Assembly: GCA_965204925.1 (NCBI GenBank)
Contig: OZ242021.1
Coordinates: forward strand, 1,984,001-2,048,000
DNA: 64,000 bases
Reading direction: 5' to 3'
Source: G963663315 sp965204925
Lineage (GTDB): Bacteria; Pseudomonadota; Gammaproteobacteria; Arenicellales; Poriferihabitantaceae
Shown here: positions 1 to 8,884 of the stretch, in pieces
How the letters are laid out: each line of letters opens with the position of its first letter
Position numbering within the stretch: the first letter of the stretch is position 1
Translations under genes and position numbers: made by a program
The notes under the pieces: generated by a model
What the model was told of the DNA's origin: nothing
What the model saw: only the letters and a program-made list of their open reading frames with translations
Databases searched by the model: none

Positions 1-1
1 C

Positions 2-496
2 CGGTCTCTGACTGCGGTCCAGGACTGGATGACAAATGGAGTCGAAAGGGTCGTGCTCGGTACAGCCGCTGTGATAGACCAGAGACTGGTTGAAACCTTA
101 TGCGCGGAATACCCTGATAAAATCCTGATCAGCATTGATGCGCGCGAAGGCAAGGTGGTCTCCCATGGCTGGAAACATACATCGACATTTACCGCCTGGC
201 AGTTGGCCAAACGATTTGAACGGTGTGGCGCCGCGGCGATTATTTATACCGATATTGATCGGTATGACGAGTTGCCGGAAAGCAGTATGGCAAATACTAC
301 CCGGATGGGAACCGAACTGAATTGCCCGGTGATTTCCAGTGGCACAGTCCGTAACCTGGATGATATTTCCATGCTGGCGAATTTGCCGAATATAGCGGGA
401 GCGGTGGTCGGCTGGGCGCTGTTCAACAAAAAAATCTCCATTGAGGACGCCGTCCAGGTCGCCCGGCAGAAACCGACGCGGGCCGATTTTTTATGA
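2..496 (+). CDS. hisA: HisA, ProFAR isomerase (5'-truncated by window edge)
   Basis: This is the C-terminal part of 1-(5-phosphoribosyl)-5-[(5-phosphoribosylamino)methylideneamino]imidazole-4-carboxamide isomerase, a cytoplasmic TIM-barrel enzyme of histidine synthesis. The frame is open from base 2, before the first ATG at 29, so the gene starts outside the window. Family marks are GVERVVLGTAA, the YTDIDR strand carrying the catalytic Asp, and a late phosphate-binding segment (VISSGTVRNLDDI). The stretch after YTDIDR departs from the usual RDG..G..N pattern. hisF, which often follows hisA, is not next; a catabolic operon begins instead. HisF is the alternative, but the VVLGTAA and YTDI motifs favour HisA. 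Confidence 0.8.
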   Translation, partial: RSLTAVQDWMTNGVERVVLGTAAVIDQRLVETLCAEYPDKILISIDAREGKVVSHGWKHTSTFTAWQLAKRFERCGAAAIIYTDIDRYDELPESSMANTTRMGTELNCPVISSGTVRNLDDISMLANLPNIAGAVVGWALFNKKISIEDAVQVARQKPTRADFL

Positions 497-550
497 TTGA
501 TACGCACTGCCCCGAACCCTGACGCTCCCTGCACGCCCACGATCAGTACA

Positions 551-571
551 CCCGGATCAAGACAGTCCGGG
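551..571. repeat. small inverted repeat downstream of hisA
   Basis: CCCGGA and TCCGGG pair across a 9-nt loop. No T-run follows, so it is at best a weak transcription stop. The rest of 497-650 holds no convincing gene. Confidence 0.25.
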
Positions 572-650
572 TTGACTTGGGAGACCGGGTCGATGCGAAC
601 ACGGTTTTCCCACTCCTCATAAGTAACCGCGAAAACATTGATATTTATAG

Positions 651-679
651 TTGACGTTTACGTAAACGTAATGTATGTT
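651..679 (+). promoter_or_regulatory. Promoter with 16-bp palindromic operator
   Basis: TTGACG at 651-656 and TATGTT at 674-679 form a -35/-10 pair with a 17-nt spacer. A perfect 16-bp palindrome, ACGTTTACGTAAACGT, occupies 654-669, overlapping the -35 and filling most of the spacer. This is typical of MerR-family or repressor operators. From memory it resembles LiuR-type sites (MerR family, branched-chain acyl-CoA catabolism), which would suit the amidase and acyl-CoA synthetase downstream. The palindrome is seen directly; the regulator is inferred, and no regulator gene lies in the window. Confidence 0.6.
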
Positions 680-749
680 TATCGTATTACTATCGTCTCT
701 CGAATGTAATATAACACAGCACACACATGCGGGTCCGCAGGAGGCATTC

Positions 750-872
750 ATGTCAGGCAAAGCAGATACGTATCCCGAAAGCCCCATGTACGCTTTCATG
801 GGTATCAGTCACTGGAAGTCTGGTAGCGACGGCGATGACAGCAGGGATTTGCTCTATGGGGAGGCAGGCTAG
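750..872 (+). CDS. Small hypothetical protein, 40 aa
   Basis: ATG at 750 sits 5 nt after a good ribosome-binding site (CAGGAGG, 738-744). The hydrophilic 40-aa product has no signal peptide or membrane segment and matches no family I recognise. It is the first reading frame behind the promoter at 651-679 and lies 42 nt before the SPFH gene. It could be a real small protein or a translated leader. The strong ribosome-binding site is the main support. Confidence 0.4.
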   Translation: MSGKADTYPESPMYAFMGISHWKSGSDGDDSRDLLYGEAG

Positions 873-914
873 GGCAAACTGACAACGAAAAGTGGCGCTA
901 CTGAAATTTTCCCT

Positions 915-2555
915 ATGATCTGGATATTGTCACTTGCCATCGTTGCAGTTGTTCTGCTCGGTCTCTGGCTGCTACAGCGGTATTACGCAAAGGCGACCCT
1001 TGAAGTTGCGTTGGTGCGGACAGGTTTTGGCGGCTTCAGGGTAATACAGGATCGGGGAGTTTTTGCGCTTCCAATTCTGCACCGACTGCAGAAGGTCTCC
1101 ATGCAGACTTTTACCGTTTCCGTGTCTCAGACGGGACAAGACGCGGCGCTGACACAGGACAAGATGCGCGCGGACGTCAGTATGGAGTTTGAGTTGCGCG
1201 TTATTCCTGAAGCCAGTTGTATCGCAAGGGCTGCGCAAACCATGGGCGGACGGATCGCACGCGTGGGGGGGGATGTCATTTCTGATGTATTGTCCGGGTC
1301 GTTGGCGGATGCTATCCAGGCCGCGGCGGCGACACGCAGACTGGATGATATCCATCTGCAACGTGCGACTTTTCTGGCCGATGTCGCTCATGTCGTAGAG
1401 GAGCGGGCACAGCGGTCAGGCCTGGAAGTAGTCTCCTCGTCGCTGGTTTCGTTCGACCAGAGCGCCGTGCAGCAACAGGACGAGCTAAATGCCTTCAATG
1501 CCACGGGCGCTCGCCGTCTGGCGGAATGGGTCGCCGAGGAACGCCGGGCGAGAGTGGCTGCCGAAACCGGAGCGGAAATTGCTGTATGTGAACTTCGGTT
1601 GGCGCAGCATCGGCGCCAGCTTGAATTGCAACGTGAGGAACGCGAGGCGGAAATCTTGCAGAAGGAACATCTGGCCAAACTCGAAACCGAAGCCAGATTC
1701 CGGGAAGAACTTGCCCACGATGAGGCCAGAGTTGCAACAGAAACCAGCCGTGTTGAGAATGAACAACGCCTGAAGGCGGCCAGGGTTGAAAGCGATCAAG
1801 CTCTCAGAAAAGCCGAGATGGCAGCGATTCGCAGACTTGAGGAAGAAAAGATATCGAACGATATCCAGGTCGCCAAAAAACGAATTGAGGAAACGGAAAT
1901 CAGGACACAAGAAGAAGAATCACGCGTCAGGGTTATCCTGGCCCAAGAAAGTGTACAGTCTCGCAAGGAGCGTGTCGTTGCTGAGCGTGAGTGCGATATC
2001 GCTCGTCTCAGGCAGGAAAAGGAACTCGCGCTTGAAGATGCCAAAGTGAAACAGGAAGTCAATACCCTGCTGGCGCGAGCGGAGGCTGAAGCAGCGGCAA
2101 CGGTCAAGACAGGGAATGCGGAACGTTCGCGAAGCGAATCAGAGGCTGCGGGCCGCGCAGCGCTGAATCAGGCCGAGAATACTCTGAATGAAGCCGTTAT
2201 CCGCATGCGACTGGAAGAGCGCAAACTGGATCGACTCCCCGAAATCATGGCACAGATGATGAAACCCGTGGAGAAAATCGACTCGATTCGCATCAATCAG
2301 ATTTCGGGGATGGGAGAAAAAAGTACCGGTGGTGGAGTGGACGGAGCCTTTGGCGCCGCTATGGATCAAATTCTGGGTATGGCAGTGCGCTTGCCTGCGA
2401 TGAAGCGGATGGGAGAAGAGATTGACCTTGATTTCGATTCCAATCTTGCCGGCCGTACTGCTGATTACGCAAACCGAATCAAGTCAAACCACGAGAAAGA
2501 TATGACAGATTCGGGAAAAGACGAAGACTTGACCGAAGATTCAACCCAACCTTAA
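915..2555 (+). CDS. SPFH/flotillin-like membrane protein with long coiled coil
   Basis: The 546-aa protein has one N-terminal membrane helix (residues 2-20), then an SPFH/band-7-like domain to about residue 190. A long charged, Glu/Arg/Ala-rich coiled coil spans about 205-420 and a polar tail ends the protein. This is flotillin/YqiK-type architecture, whose members oligomerise at the inner membrane and organise other membrane proteins. No clear ribosome-binding site precedes the ATG. The gene stands 27 nt before the importer's binding-protein gene and appears co-transcribed, so it may act as a scaffold or stabiliser for that importer. The family is fairly certain; the role is inference. Confidence 0.65.
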   Translation: MIWILSLAIVAVVLLGLWLLQRYYAKATLEVALVRTGFGGFRVIQDRGVFALPILHRLQKVSMQTFTVSVSQTGQDAALTQDKMRADVSMEFELRVIPEASCIARAAQTMGGRIARVGGDVISDVLSGSLADAIQAAAATRRLDDIHLQRATFLADVAHVVEERAQRSGLEVVSSSLVSFDQSAVQQQDELNAFNATGARRLAEWVAEERRARVAAETGAEIAVCELRLAQHRRQLELQREEREAEILQKEHLAKLETEARFREELAHDEARVATETSRVENEQRLKAARVESDQALRKAEMAAIRRLEEEKISNDIQVAKKRIEETEIRTQEEESRVRVILAQESVQSRKERVVAERECDIARLRQEKELALEDAKVKQEVNTLLARAEAEAAATVKTGNAERSRSESEAAGRAALNQAENTLNEAVIRMRLEERKLDRLPEIMAQMMKPVEKIDSIRINQISGMGEKSTGGGVDGAFGAAMDQILGMAVRLPAMKRMGEEIDLDFDSNLAGRTADYANRIKSNHEKDMTDSGKDEDLTEDSTQP

Positions 2556-2582
2556 CAACCATTGAATTCGAAGGAGTTAGCT

Positions 2583-3806
2583 ATGTTGATGAACAGAAGA
2601 ACTTTTCTACACTCAGGAATGGTACTCGCCGGCGGTACATTTCTGCTGTCGGGGCCAACACGGGCAAATTCTCCCATAAAACTCGGGTCTATTCTGGATA
2701 CTTCGGGAGTATTCGATGCCTACGGTCGCCCGATGGACATGGCTTTGCGTTTGGCTGTCGGTGAGATCAACGCCGGTGGAGGACTGCTTGGCAGAGAAGT
2801 GGAAGTGGTAGCTTATGATACCCAATCCGATATGGCGCTTTATACCCAGTACGGGCAGCAATTGACCCGGGAAGACCAGGTAGATGTTGTGCACGGGGGT
2901 ATCCTCTCAGCTTCAAGGGAAGCCATTCGTCAAATCATGCGCAGAACGAAGACCCTGTATTTTTACAACGTACTCTATGAAGGCGGTGTCTGTGATCGCA
3001 ACATATTCATTAACGGAGTCACGCCCGCCCAGCAGGTCGAGGCGCTGGTGCCCTATGCCATGGGAAAATCGGGTAAGAAAGTCTACATTATCGCTGCCGA
3101 CTACAACTATGGCCAGATTACTGCTCGCTGGATCCAGAAATATGTAGAGGACAATGGTGGTGAAGCGCTTTCAGTCGATTTCTTTCCGCTGGATGTGAGT
3201 GATTTTGGTTCGACAATCGCCAGGATTCAGACCGCCGGTCCGGATCTGGTTTTTGCCCCACTGGTTGGCGGGGCTCATCTTTCGTTCTTCAGGCAATGGG
3301 CAGCTGCGGGCATGAAGGACCGTATCCCTCTGGCATCAACAACAATGGGGGTTGGCAATGAGCATAAGGCGCTTACCGCAGATGAAGGCAATGGCATTAT
3401 GGTGGCCTATAATTACAGTCAGGAACTGGACACTCCCGCCAACAATGCCTTCAAGGAAAGGTGGTCTGCGGCATACGGAGACAGTAGCATGATCCATGAA
3501 ATCGCGGTGTCGCACTATCAGGGCATCCTGACCTGGGCTGAAGCTGTACGTCAGGCGGATTCGCTCGATCGGGAGGATGTGATTGCGGCTCTCGAAACCG
3601 GACTTTCCATTGAAGGACCAGCCGGCAAGGTAACCGTTGATCCGAAAACCCACCATGCGGTCCTTGATGTTCACATCATGGAAGTCGAAAATCAGGGAAT
3701 GCGGGTTATTGAATCATTGCCCCAGCGGCAACCGATTGATACGCAGGCAGTCTGTGACCTGGAAGCAAACCCCAACGATAACACTCAGTACGAAATCGAG
3801 ATATAA
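2583..3806 (+). CDS. Amide/urea/branched-chain-type ABC transporter substrate-binding protein
   Basis: This is a periplasmic binding protein of the UrtA/FmdD/AmiC branch of type I receptors. ATG 2583 is preferred over an upstream TTG (2562) because GGAG at 2572-2575 precedes it. The N-terminus MLMNRRTFLHSG is a twin-arginine signal followed by a hydrophobic stretch. The mature part has family marks such as IKLGSILDTSG, QQLTREDQVDVVHGG and INGVTPAQQ. At 407 aa it has normal length. It heads a complete importer, and the amidase downstream suggests an amide ligand, though urea or short amides cannot be told apart by eye. Confidence 0.75.
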   Translation: MLMNRRTFLHSGMVLAGGTFLLSGPTRANSPIKLGSILDTSGVFDAYGRPMDMALRLAVGEINAGGGLLGREVEVVAYDTQSDMALYTQYGQQLTREDQVDVVHGGILSASREAIRQIMRRTKTLYFYNVLYEGGVCDRNIFINGVTPAQQVEALVPYAMGKSGKKVYIIAADYNYGQITARWIQKYVEDNGGEALSVDFFPLDVSDFGSTIARIQTAGPDLVFAPLVGGAHLSFFRQWAAAGMKDRIPLASTTMGVGNEHKALTADEGNGIMVAYNYSQELDTPANNAFKERWSAAYGDSSMIHEIAVSHYQGILTWAEAVRQADSLDREDVIAALETGLSIEGPAGKVTVDPKTHHAVLDVHIMEVENQGMRVIESLPQRQPIDTQAVCDLEANPNDNTQYEIEI

Positions 3807-3823
3807 GGATCGGATCGACTCAT

Positions 3824-3845
3824 AGCGAGGCCTTGCGGCCTCGCT
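3824..3845 (+). repeat. Strong hairpin between binding-protein and permease genes
   Basis: AGCGAGGCC and GGCCTCGCT form a perfect 9-bp stem around a TTGC loop. No U-run follows. Such hairpins after binding-protein genes commonly protect the upstream mRNA and lower expression of the downstream permease. That role is inferred here. Confidence 0.55.
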
Positions 3846-3865
3846 CGGGAAGGGACTTGTAAACT

Positions 3866-4732
3866 ATGGATCTTTCCTTCGTCATCCTGGTTGAAATGCT
3901 CTATGCCGTGGCCTCGTTGATTCTAATCAGCGCGGGGCTCGCCGTGATTTTCGGCATGATGAAGGTGATAAATCTCGCGCATGGCGAATTCATGATGATG
4001 GGCGGCTATGCCACGATTACGGCGGTCAACCTTGGGGTCAATATTTTTATCGCCATGCTGGTGATAGCGCCGCTCACCACAGGTCTGATCGGACTTGTTG
4101 TAGAACGACTGGTGATCAGACACTTGTACGGGCGGCTGGTGGACACAATGTTGGCAACCTGGGGGCTAAGCCTGTTCTTCATTGGGCTTGCCACGATGAT
4201 ATTCGGCAATACCACCACCGGCATTTCCACTCCCATTCCCGGTTTCTCTGTTGGGGCCTATCAAATCAACGGGTACAACTTCTTCATAATTGTGGTGGTC
4301 GCCCTGTTGCTGATTGGCTTGTCGCTGGTCCTGAAAACGACCCGCGCCGGTCTCATCGCACGTGGAGCCATGCAGAGTCCGGACATGGCCGCTGCCCTCG
4401 GCTACAGCCCGGATCGGATATATATGGCTACCTTCTTTTGCGGCTCATGCCTGTCGGGACTTGCCGGAGCGATTTTGGCCCCGCTGGTAGGACTGGTGCC
4501 GACCTCGGGCGGAGCGTATATTGCCAAAGCCTTCATTACCGTGATCGCAGGGGGGCCTTCATTAATTATTGGCATATTCACAAGCTCAAGTTTTTTCGGG
4601 GTTGTCAACCAGATATTTACTTTCGCTGTGTCTCCGGTCATCGGCGAGGTTGCCCTGCTGGTTGCGGCGGTGGTCCTGTTGCGACTCTTGCCACAAGGAA
4701 TCACCAGCAGATTCTTCAAGGGCAAGCTGTGA
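3866..4732 (+). CDS. LivH/UrtB-type ABC transporter permease
   Basis: This 288-aa polytopic inner-membrane protein is one of the two permeases of a branched-chain/urea/amide type importer. Marks are the N-terminal GLAVIFGMMKVINLAHGEF segment characteristic of LivH/UrtB, multiple membrane helices and a cytoplasmic coupling stretch near GAMQSPDMAAALGYSPDRIYM. It is preceded by GGGAAGGGA and starts with ATG. Its stop overlaps the next gene's GTG start (GTGA), implying translational coupling. Length is normal and nothing is missing. Confidence 0.8.
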   Translation: MDLSFVILVEMLYAVASLILISAGLAVIFGMMKVINLAHGEFMMMGGYATITAVNLGVNIFIAMLVIAPLTTGLIGLVVERLVIRHLYGRLVDTMLATWGLSLFFIGLATMIFGNTTTGISTPIPGFSVGAYQINGYNFFIIVVVALLLIGLSLVLKTTRAGLIARGAMQSPDMAAALGYSPDRIYMATFFCGSCLSGLAGAILAPLVGLVPTSGGAYIAKAFITVIAGGPSLIIGIFTSSSFFGVVNQIFTFAVSPVIGEVALLVAAVVLLRLLPQGITSRFFKGKL

Positions 4733-5778
4733 TACCGGGCAGCCTGCCGCGGGATGTCGTAACGACTGTAGTGGTTGCGGCTGCGCTAATGTGGTTGCTT
4801 CCGTTCGCTATTAGCGTCAATACCCTGACCATCCTCACCGTCTACGGGATGCTGGGGCTGAGCCTCGGCCTGATTTGGGGTTTTGGCGGCATTCTGTGCT
4901 TTGGGCAGGCCGCATTTTTCGGTCTGGGAGCCTATACCTACGCCATCGCGGCCATTAATATCGGCGAAAGTACAGCGCCGATGTTGCTGGCTGTACTGGC
5001 GCCGGCCGCATTCGCCCTGTTGCTGGGGGCCATGATGTTTTACGGCCGTCTTGCCGATGTCTATCTTGGCGTCATCACGCTGGTCGTGACACTCATTCTG
5101 TTCAAGTTCATCAACTCAACGGCGGGGCCCCAATATGTGATTGGCAAAGCTCGTCTTGGCGGCTTCAATGGCATACCCGGTTTTCCAATATTGAATGTGC
5201 CGGGCTATGCGGATGCCTACATCTGGGGGGACTCGTATTTCTATGTCTGCGCAGTCCTCCTGGCGCTGGTTTATGTGCTGGTCTCAACACTGTTGCGTTC
5301 CAGTTTTGGCCGCATTGCCATAGGCATTCGTGAGAATGAAACCAGAATGTCACTCCTGGGGTACAACGTTGCGGCCCGGAAAACCGTGCTGTTCACTATT
5401 GGCGCGGCTATTGCCGGACTCGCAGGCGCCTTGTTCGCGAGCTGGGGAGAAATTGTCACCCCCAGGCTCTTCTCCCTGAGCCAAACGGCCGAGATCATCA
5501 TCTGGTGCATTGTCGGTGGACTGGGCACCCGCCTGGGCCCGATTATCGGGGCGGCCAGTCTTTCCTACCTGAAGTTCCTGCTGGGACAACAAGCTCTGAT
5601 TGACAATACTCTCATTGCCGGTTTGATCCTGATCCTGTTTGTGATTTTTCTGCCAAAGGGGATTGTTCCGACACTGGATAATTTGTGGAAAATCACCGTC
5701 GGCCGCCGCTTTCGCAGAAGAGGTCATCCGAGAAGAAAGGGCCGCGCCGTCAGCCGAAATAATCCGGACAATGGCTGA
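4729..5778 (+). CDS. LivM/UrtC-type ABC transporter permease
   Basis: This is the second permease (349 aa) of the importer. The frame is open further upstream, but GTG 4729 gives a 4-nt GTGA overlap with the livH-type gene and a normal N-terminus that runs straight into the first helix, so I chose it. LivM marks include the long run of helices, GLIWGFGGILCFGQAAFFGLGAY and the conserved coupling region RIAIGIRENETRMSLLGY. The C-terminus is basic and cytoplasmic. The gene overlaps the downstream ATPase gene by 8 nt. Confidence 0.8.
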   Translation: MIPGSLPRDVVTTVVVAAALMWLLPFAISVNTLTILTVYGMLGLSLGLIWGFGGILCFGQAAFFGLGAYTYAIAAINIGESTAPMLLAVLAPAAFALLLGAMMFYGRLADVYLGVITLVVTLILFKFINSTAGPQYVIGKARLGGFNGIPGFPILNVPGYADAYIWGDSYFYVCAVLLALVYVLVSTLLRSSFGRIAIGIRENETRMSLLGYNVAARKTVLFTIGAAIAGLAGALFASWGEIVTPRLFSLSQTAEIIIWCIVGGLGTRLGPIIGAASLSYLKFLLGQQALIDNTLIAGLILILFVIFLPKGIVPTLDNLWKITVGRRFRRRGHPRRKGRAVSRNNPDNG

Positions 5779-6487
5779 GATCATTCTCGAGACTATGGCC
5801 CTGACCATGCGCTTCGGTGGAGTGGTCGCTTTGGAAGATGTGAATTTCAGGCTGAAAGCCCGGGAGTTGCGCTGTCTAATCGGCCCAAACGGCACTGGAA
5901 AATCGACTTTTTTCAAATGTATCACCGGCCTGCAAACCCCGACAGAAGGTGAAGTCCATATGCGTGGGCAGGAAACCACCCGCTGGATGCCTCACCAGAT
6001 ATCTTCCTTCGGCGTTGGCATCAAAACCCAGACCCCCAATGTACTGGACGCGCTTGATGTTCATGAGAATTTATGGCTATCGGCTCGCCGATTTCATGAT
6101 TTCACAAGCGCTCGCAAAAAAACCAGGGATATCATAGAGCGGTTGTCGCTCGGCGCCATCTCCCGTCATACTGTGGGCAAACTGTCCCACGGGGAACGCC
6201 AGAGAGTCGAGCTTGGCATGGTGGCTGCCGGCGACCCGTGGCTCGTGTTGCTCGACGAACCGGCGGCGGGTATGAGCGCGGAAGATATCGACAGGTTGAC
6301 CTTGATTATTCACGAACTCAATCGGACCTCCGCCTTGATCATCGTTGAACATGACATGCAGTTCGTCCGCTCAATCGCCAATGTGGTTACAGTGTTCCAC
6401 CAGGGAAAAGTAATTTTGGAAGATCAGGTGGAACAGGTGATGTCTGACCCCACCGTGCGCAATATCTATCTCGGCAGGAAAACCTGA
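5771..6487 (+). CDS. LivG/UrtD-type ABC transporter ATP-binding protein
   Basis: This 238-aa ATPase of the importer starts at ATG 5771, 8 nt inside the permease gene. Motifs in order are Walker A GPNGTGKST, signature LSHGERQR (a common variant in this family), Walker B LVLLDEP with the D-loop region AAGMS, and H-loop VEHD. The LivG-specific length and insertion before the signature are present. It would pair with the ATPase domain of the next gene to power uptake. Confidence 0.8.
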   Translation: MAEIILETMALTMRFGGVVALEDVNFRLKARELRCLIGPNGTGKSTFFKCITGLQTPTEGEVHMRGQETTRWMPHQISSFGVGIKTQTPNVLDALDVHENLWLSARRFHDFTSARKKTRDIIERLSLGAISRHTVGKLSHGERQRVELGMVAAGDPWLVLLDEPAAGMSAEDIDRLTLIIHELNRTSALIIVEHDMQFVRSIANVVTVFHQGKVILEDQVEQVMSDPTVRNIYLGRKT

Positions 6488-6488
6488 G

Positions 6489-8873
6489 ATGCCGCACGAT
6501 TCGGGCGAAGCGCTTGAGATCAAAAGCCTTTCCGGAGGATACGGCAAAGTTCCGATCCTGCACGGGATCGAGTTTTCGGTTCAGGAGAATGAGGTAACCG
6601 GAATCCTGGGCCACAACGGCATGGGAAAATCCACATTGTTGAAAACCATCATGGGCTTTCTGCCGTCAGGTTCCGGCTCCATAATATTCCGCTCGACAGA
6701 CATTACAAGCGCATCGCCAAACGAGAGAGCCGGCATCGGACTTGGCTATGTGCCGCAGGGAAGGCTGATTTTCCCGCAACTTAGCGTGCTCGACAATCTC
6801 AGGTTCGCCTGGCATGACTACACGGACCTGACAGAAGAAGAAGCGCTTGAGGAAACACTGTCCGACTTCCCGCGTTTGCGCTCGCTCCTGGCCCGTGAAG
6901 GGGGGTCGCTATCCGGAGGCGAACAGCAAATTCTGGCTCTGGCCCGCTGTCTGATGGGCAACCCTGAGTTCCTGCTACTTGACGAACCCACCGAAGGCAT
7001 TCAACCATCCATCATTGAAGAAATGGTGGAGATACTCCTGCGCATCCGGGAAAACAGGGGATTATCCATTTTATTCGTCGAACAGAATTTTGATTTCATC
7101 TCTGATCTTTCCGATCGGGCGCTCATTCTTGAGCGGGGGCGGATAACGGGTGAATTGAGCCGCTCCGACCTTGCCAATCAGACCAGGGCAGATCAATTCC
7201 CGGGATTTGGTTCCGCCCGTTCAACACGCAAGGAGCCTGCAAGCAGTCCGCCGGCATCCGCAACCGTGCCGCCTCCGGCGTCATTCCCGCGCGACCTCCG
7301 GCAACCTGTGCGCAACATACAGCCGGACAAAAGAATTTCAGACCACTCGAAGGTAACCAGTATGACTATCAAGCGCCCCTCTCTTGCCCAAATGCGCGAT
7401 ATGGCCGAGCGGTTCGGGATGAACCTGACCGATGAAGAACTGAGCGAATACCTGGAGGTGATGGAGCCGAACCTTCAAGCCTACGACAGGTTGGACAGAT
7501 ACCCGGACTATCTGCCCCCGGTTCGTTATCCCCGCTCTCCCGGCTATTTCCCGGATTTTTCCGAAAATCCGCTCAATGCCTGGTATGTCAAAACCAATAT
7601 AGCCGGAGCGCCGGATGGTCCACTGCGAGGCAAACGGATTGCCCTCAAGGATACAGTCTGTCTGGCTGGAGTGCCGATGATGAACGGCTCATCCATTATG
7701 GAAGGTTATACTCCGGAGATTGACGCCACCATCGTGACCCGTATGCTGGATGCCGGGGCGACGATTGTCGGCAAGGCCCATTGCGAGAATTTTTGTCTTT
7801 CCGGGGGATCCCACACGGGAGCGAAGGGGCCAATCCATAATCCATGGAAGCGCGGTTTCATGGCGGGCGGTTCATCAGGGGGTTCTGCGGCTTTGGTGGC
7901 CGCTGGCGAGGCAGACATGGCCATTGCCGGGGATCAGGGCGGATCAATACGCATACCCTCATCGAATTGCGGGGTCTACGGCATGAAACCGACACATGGG
8001 CTGGTGCCCTATACCGGTATCATGCCGATCGAACAGACGATTGATCATGTCGGACCGGTTACGAACAACGTGACGGATAACGCACGATTGCTTGAGGTAC
8101 TTGCCGGAGAGGATGGTTTGGACCCGCGTCAGTACAACCTGCAGATCGGGCGATACACCGAAGCGCTGGGCCGCGGCGCCCAGGGTCTGCGGATCGGCAT
8201 ACTCAAGGAAGGTTATCACCGGGCAGAAAGTGAACCCGATGTCGATCAGAAGGTTTTAGCCGCTGCCGACCGCTTTCGTGAGCTTGGCGCCCGGGTCGAA
8301 GAAGTTTCGGTCCCCGAGCATACGTTGGCCGTTGATTGCTGGACCGCAATCGCTGTCGAAGGATTGCAGGACCACATGATGCGCGGAAACTCAGGGGGCA
8401 CCAACTATCGCGGTTTGTTCTTGCCATCCATGATGGATCATATGGCGCAATGGCGCAACCGCGCGGATGAGCTGTCTCCATCGCTGAAGGTCTGCATGTT
8501 TCTGGGTGAATATTTCCAGGAGCGATACCGTGGCCGCTTCTATGGCAAGGCACAAAATCTCATGCGCCGGGTCGACAAGGCTTACTCGGATATCCTCGCG
8601 CAATGTGACCTGCTGTTGCTACCTACAGTGCCCATGAAACCACAGGAGATCCCTCCGGCTGATTGTCCGTTAGGCCTTTATGTGCAACGCGCCTTCGAAA
8701 TGATCGGCAATACAGCGCCGTTCAACGGCGGCCTGCCGGCCATGAATGTACCTTGTGGATTAAGCGAAGGACTTCCTGTTGGCATGATGCTGGTAGGGGC
8801 CAGATACGCCGAGATGAAAATCTATCAGGCCAGTCACGCCTTTGAACAGAGCGTTGACTGGCGCACACTGTAG
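6489..8873 (+). CDS. LivF/UrtE-type ABC ATPase fused in frame to an amidase-signature hydrolase
   Basis: A single 794-aa frame joins two proteins. Residues 1-237 are a LivF-type ATPase with Walker A GHNGMGKST, signature LSGGEQQ, Walker B LLLDEP and H-loop VEQN. Residues 238-291 form a Pro/Ser/Ala-rich linker. Residues 292-794 are an amidase-signature enzyme. Its expected triad is Lys387, Ser462 (in GGSSGGS) and Ser486 (in GDQGGSIR); the gaps of 75 and 24 residues equal those in classic members. Met292 (ATG 7362) has AAGG about 8 nt upstream, so a separate amidase may also be made by internal initiation. The amidase would hydrolyse an imported amide in the cytoplasm; the exact substrate is unknown. 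Confidence 0.75.
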   Translation: MPHDSGEALEIKSLSGGYGKVPILHGIEFSVQENEVTGILGHNGMGKSTLLKTIMGFLPSGSGSIIFRSTDITSASPNERAGIGLGYVPQGRLIFPQLSVLDNLRFAWHDYTDLTEEEALEETLSDFPRLRSLLAREGGSLSGGEQQILALARCLMGNPEFLLLDEPTEGIQPSIIEEMVEILLRIRENRGLSILFVEQNFDFISDLSDRALILERGRITGELSRSDLANQTRADQFPGFGSARSTRKEPASSPPASATVPPPASFPRDLRQPVRNIQPDKRISDHSKVTSMTIKRPSLAQMRDMAERFGMNLTDEELSEYLEVMEPNLQAYDRLDRYPDYLPPVRYPRSPGYFPDFSENPLNAWYVKTNIAGAPDGPLRGKRIALKDTVCLAGVPMMNGSSIMEGYTPEIDATIVTRMLDAGATIVGKAHCENFCLSGGSHTGAKGPIHNPWKRGFMAGGSSGGSAALVAAGEADMAIAGDQGGSIRIPSSNCGVYGMKPTHGLVPYTGIMPIEQTIDHVGPVTNNVTDNARLLEVLAGEDGLDPRQYNLQIGRYTEALGRGAQGLRIGILKEGYHRAESEPDVDQKVLAAADRFRELGARVEEVSVPEHTLAVDCWTAIAVEGLQDHMMRGNSGGTNYRGLFLPSMMDHMAQWRNRADELSPSLKVCMFLGEYFQERYRGRFYGKAQNLMRRVDKAYSDILAQCDLLLLPTVPMKPQEIPPADCPLGLYVQRAFEMIGNTAPFNGGLPAMNVPCGLSEGLPVGMMLVGARYAEMKIYQASHAFEQSVDWRTL

Positions 8874-8884
8874 GAGCACACCCA

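Noticed and set aside
5350..5979. 210-codon minus-strand frame across the livM/livG junction
   Set aside because: It is antisense to two intact transporter genes and has no recognisable domain.
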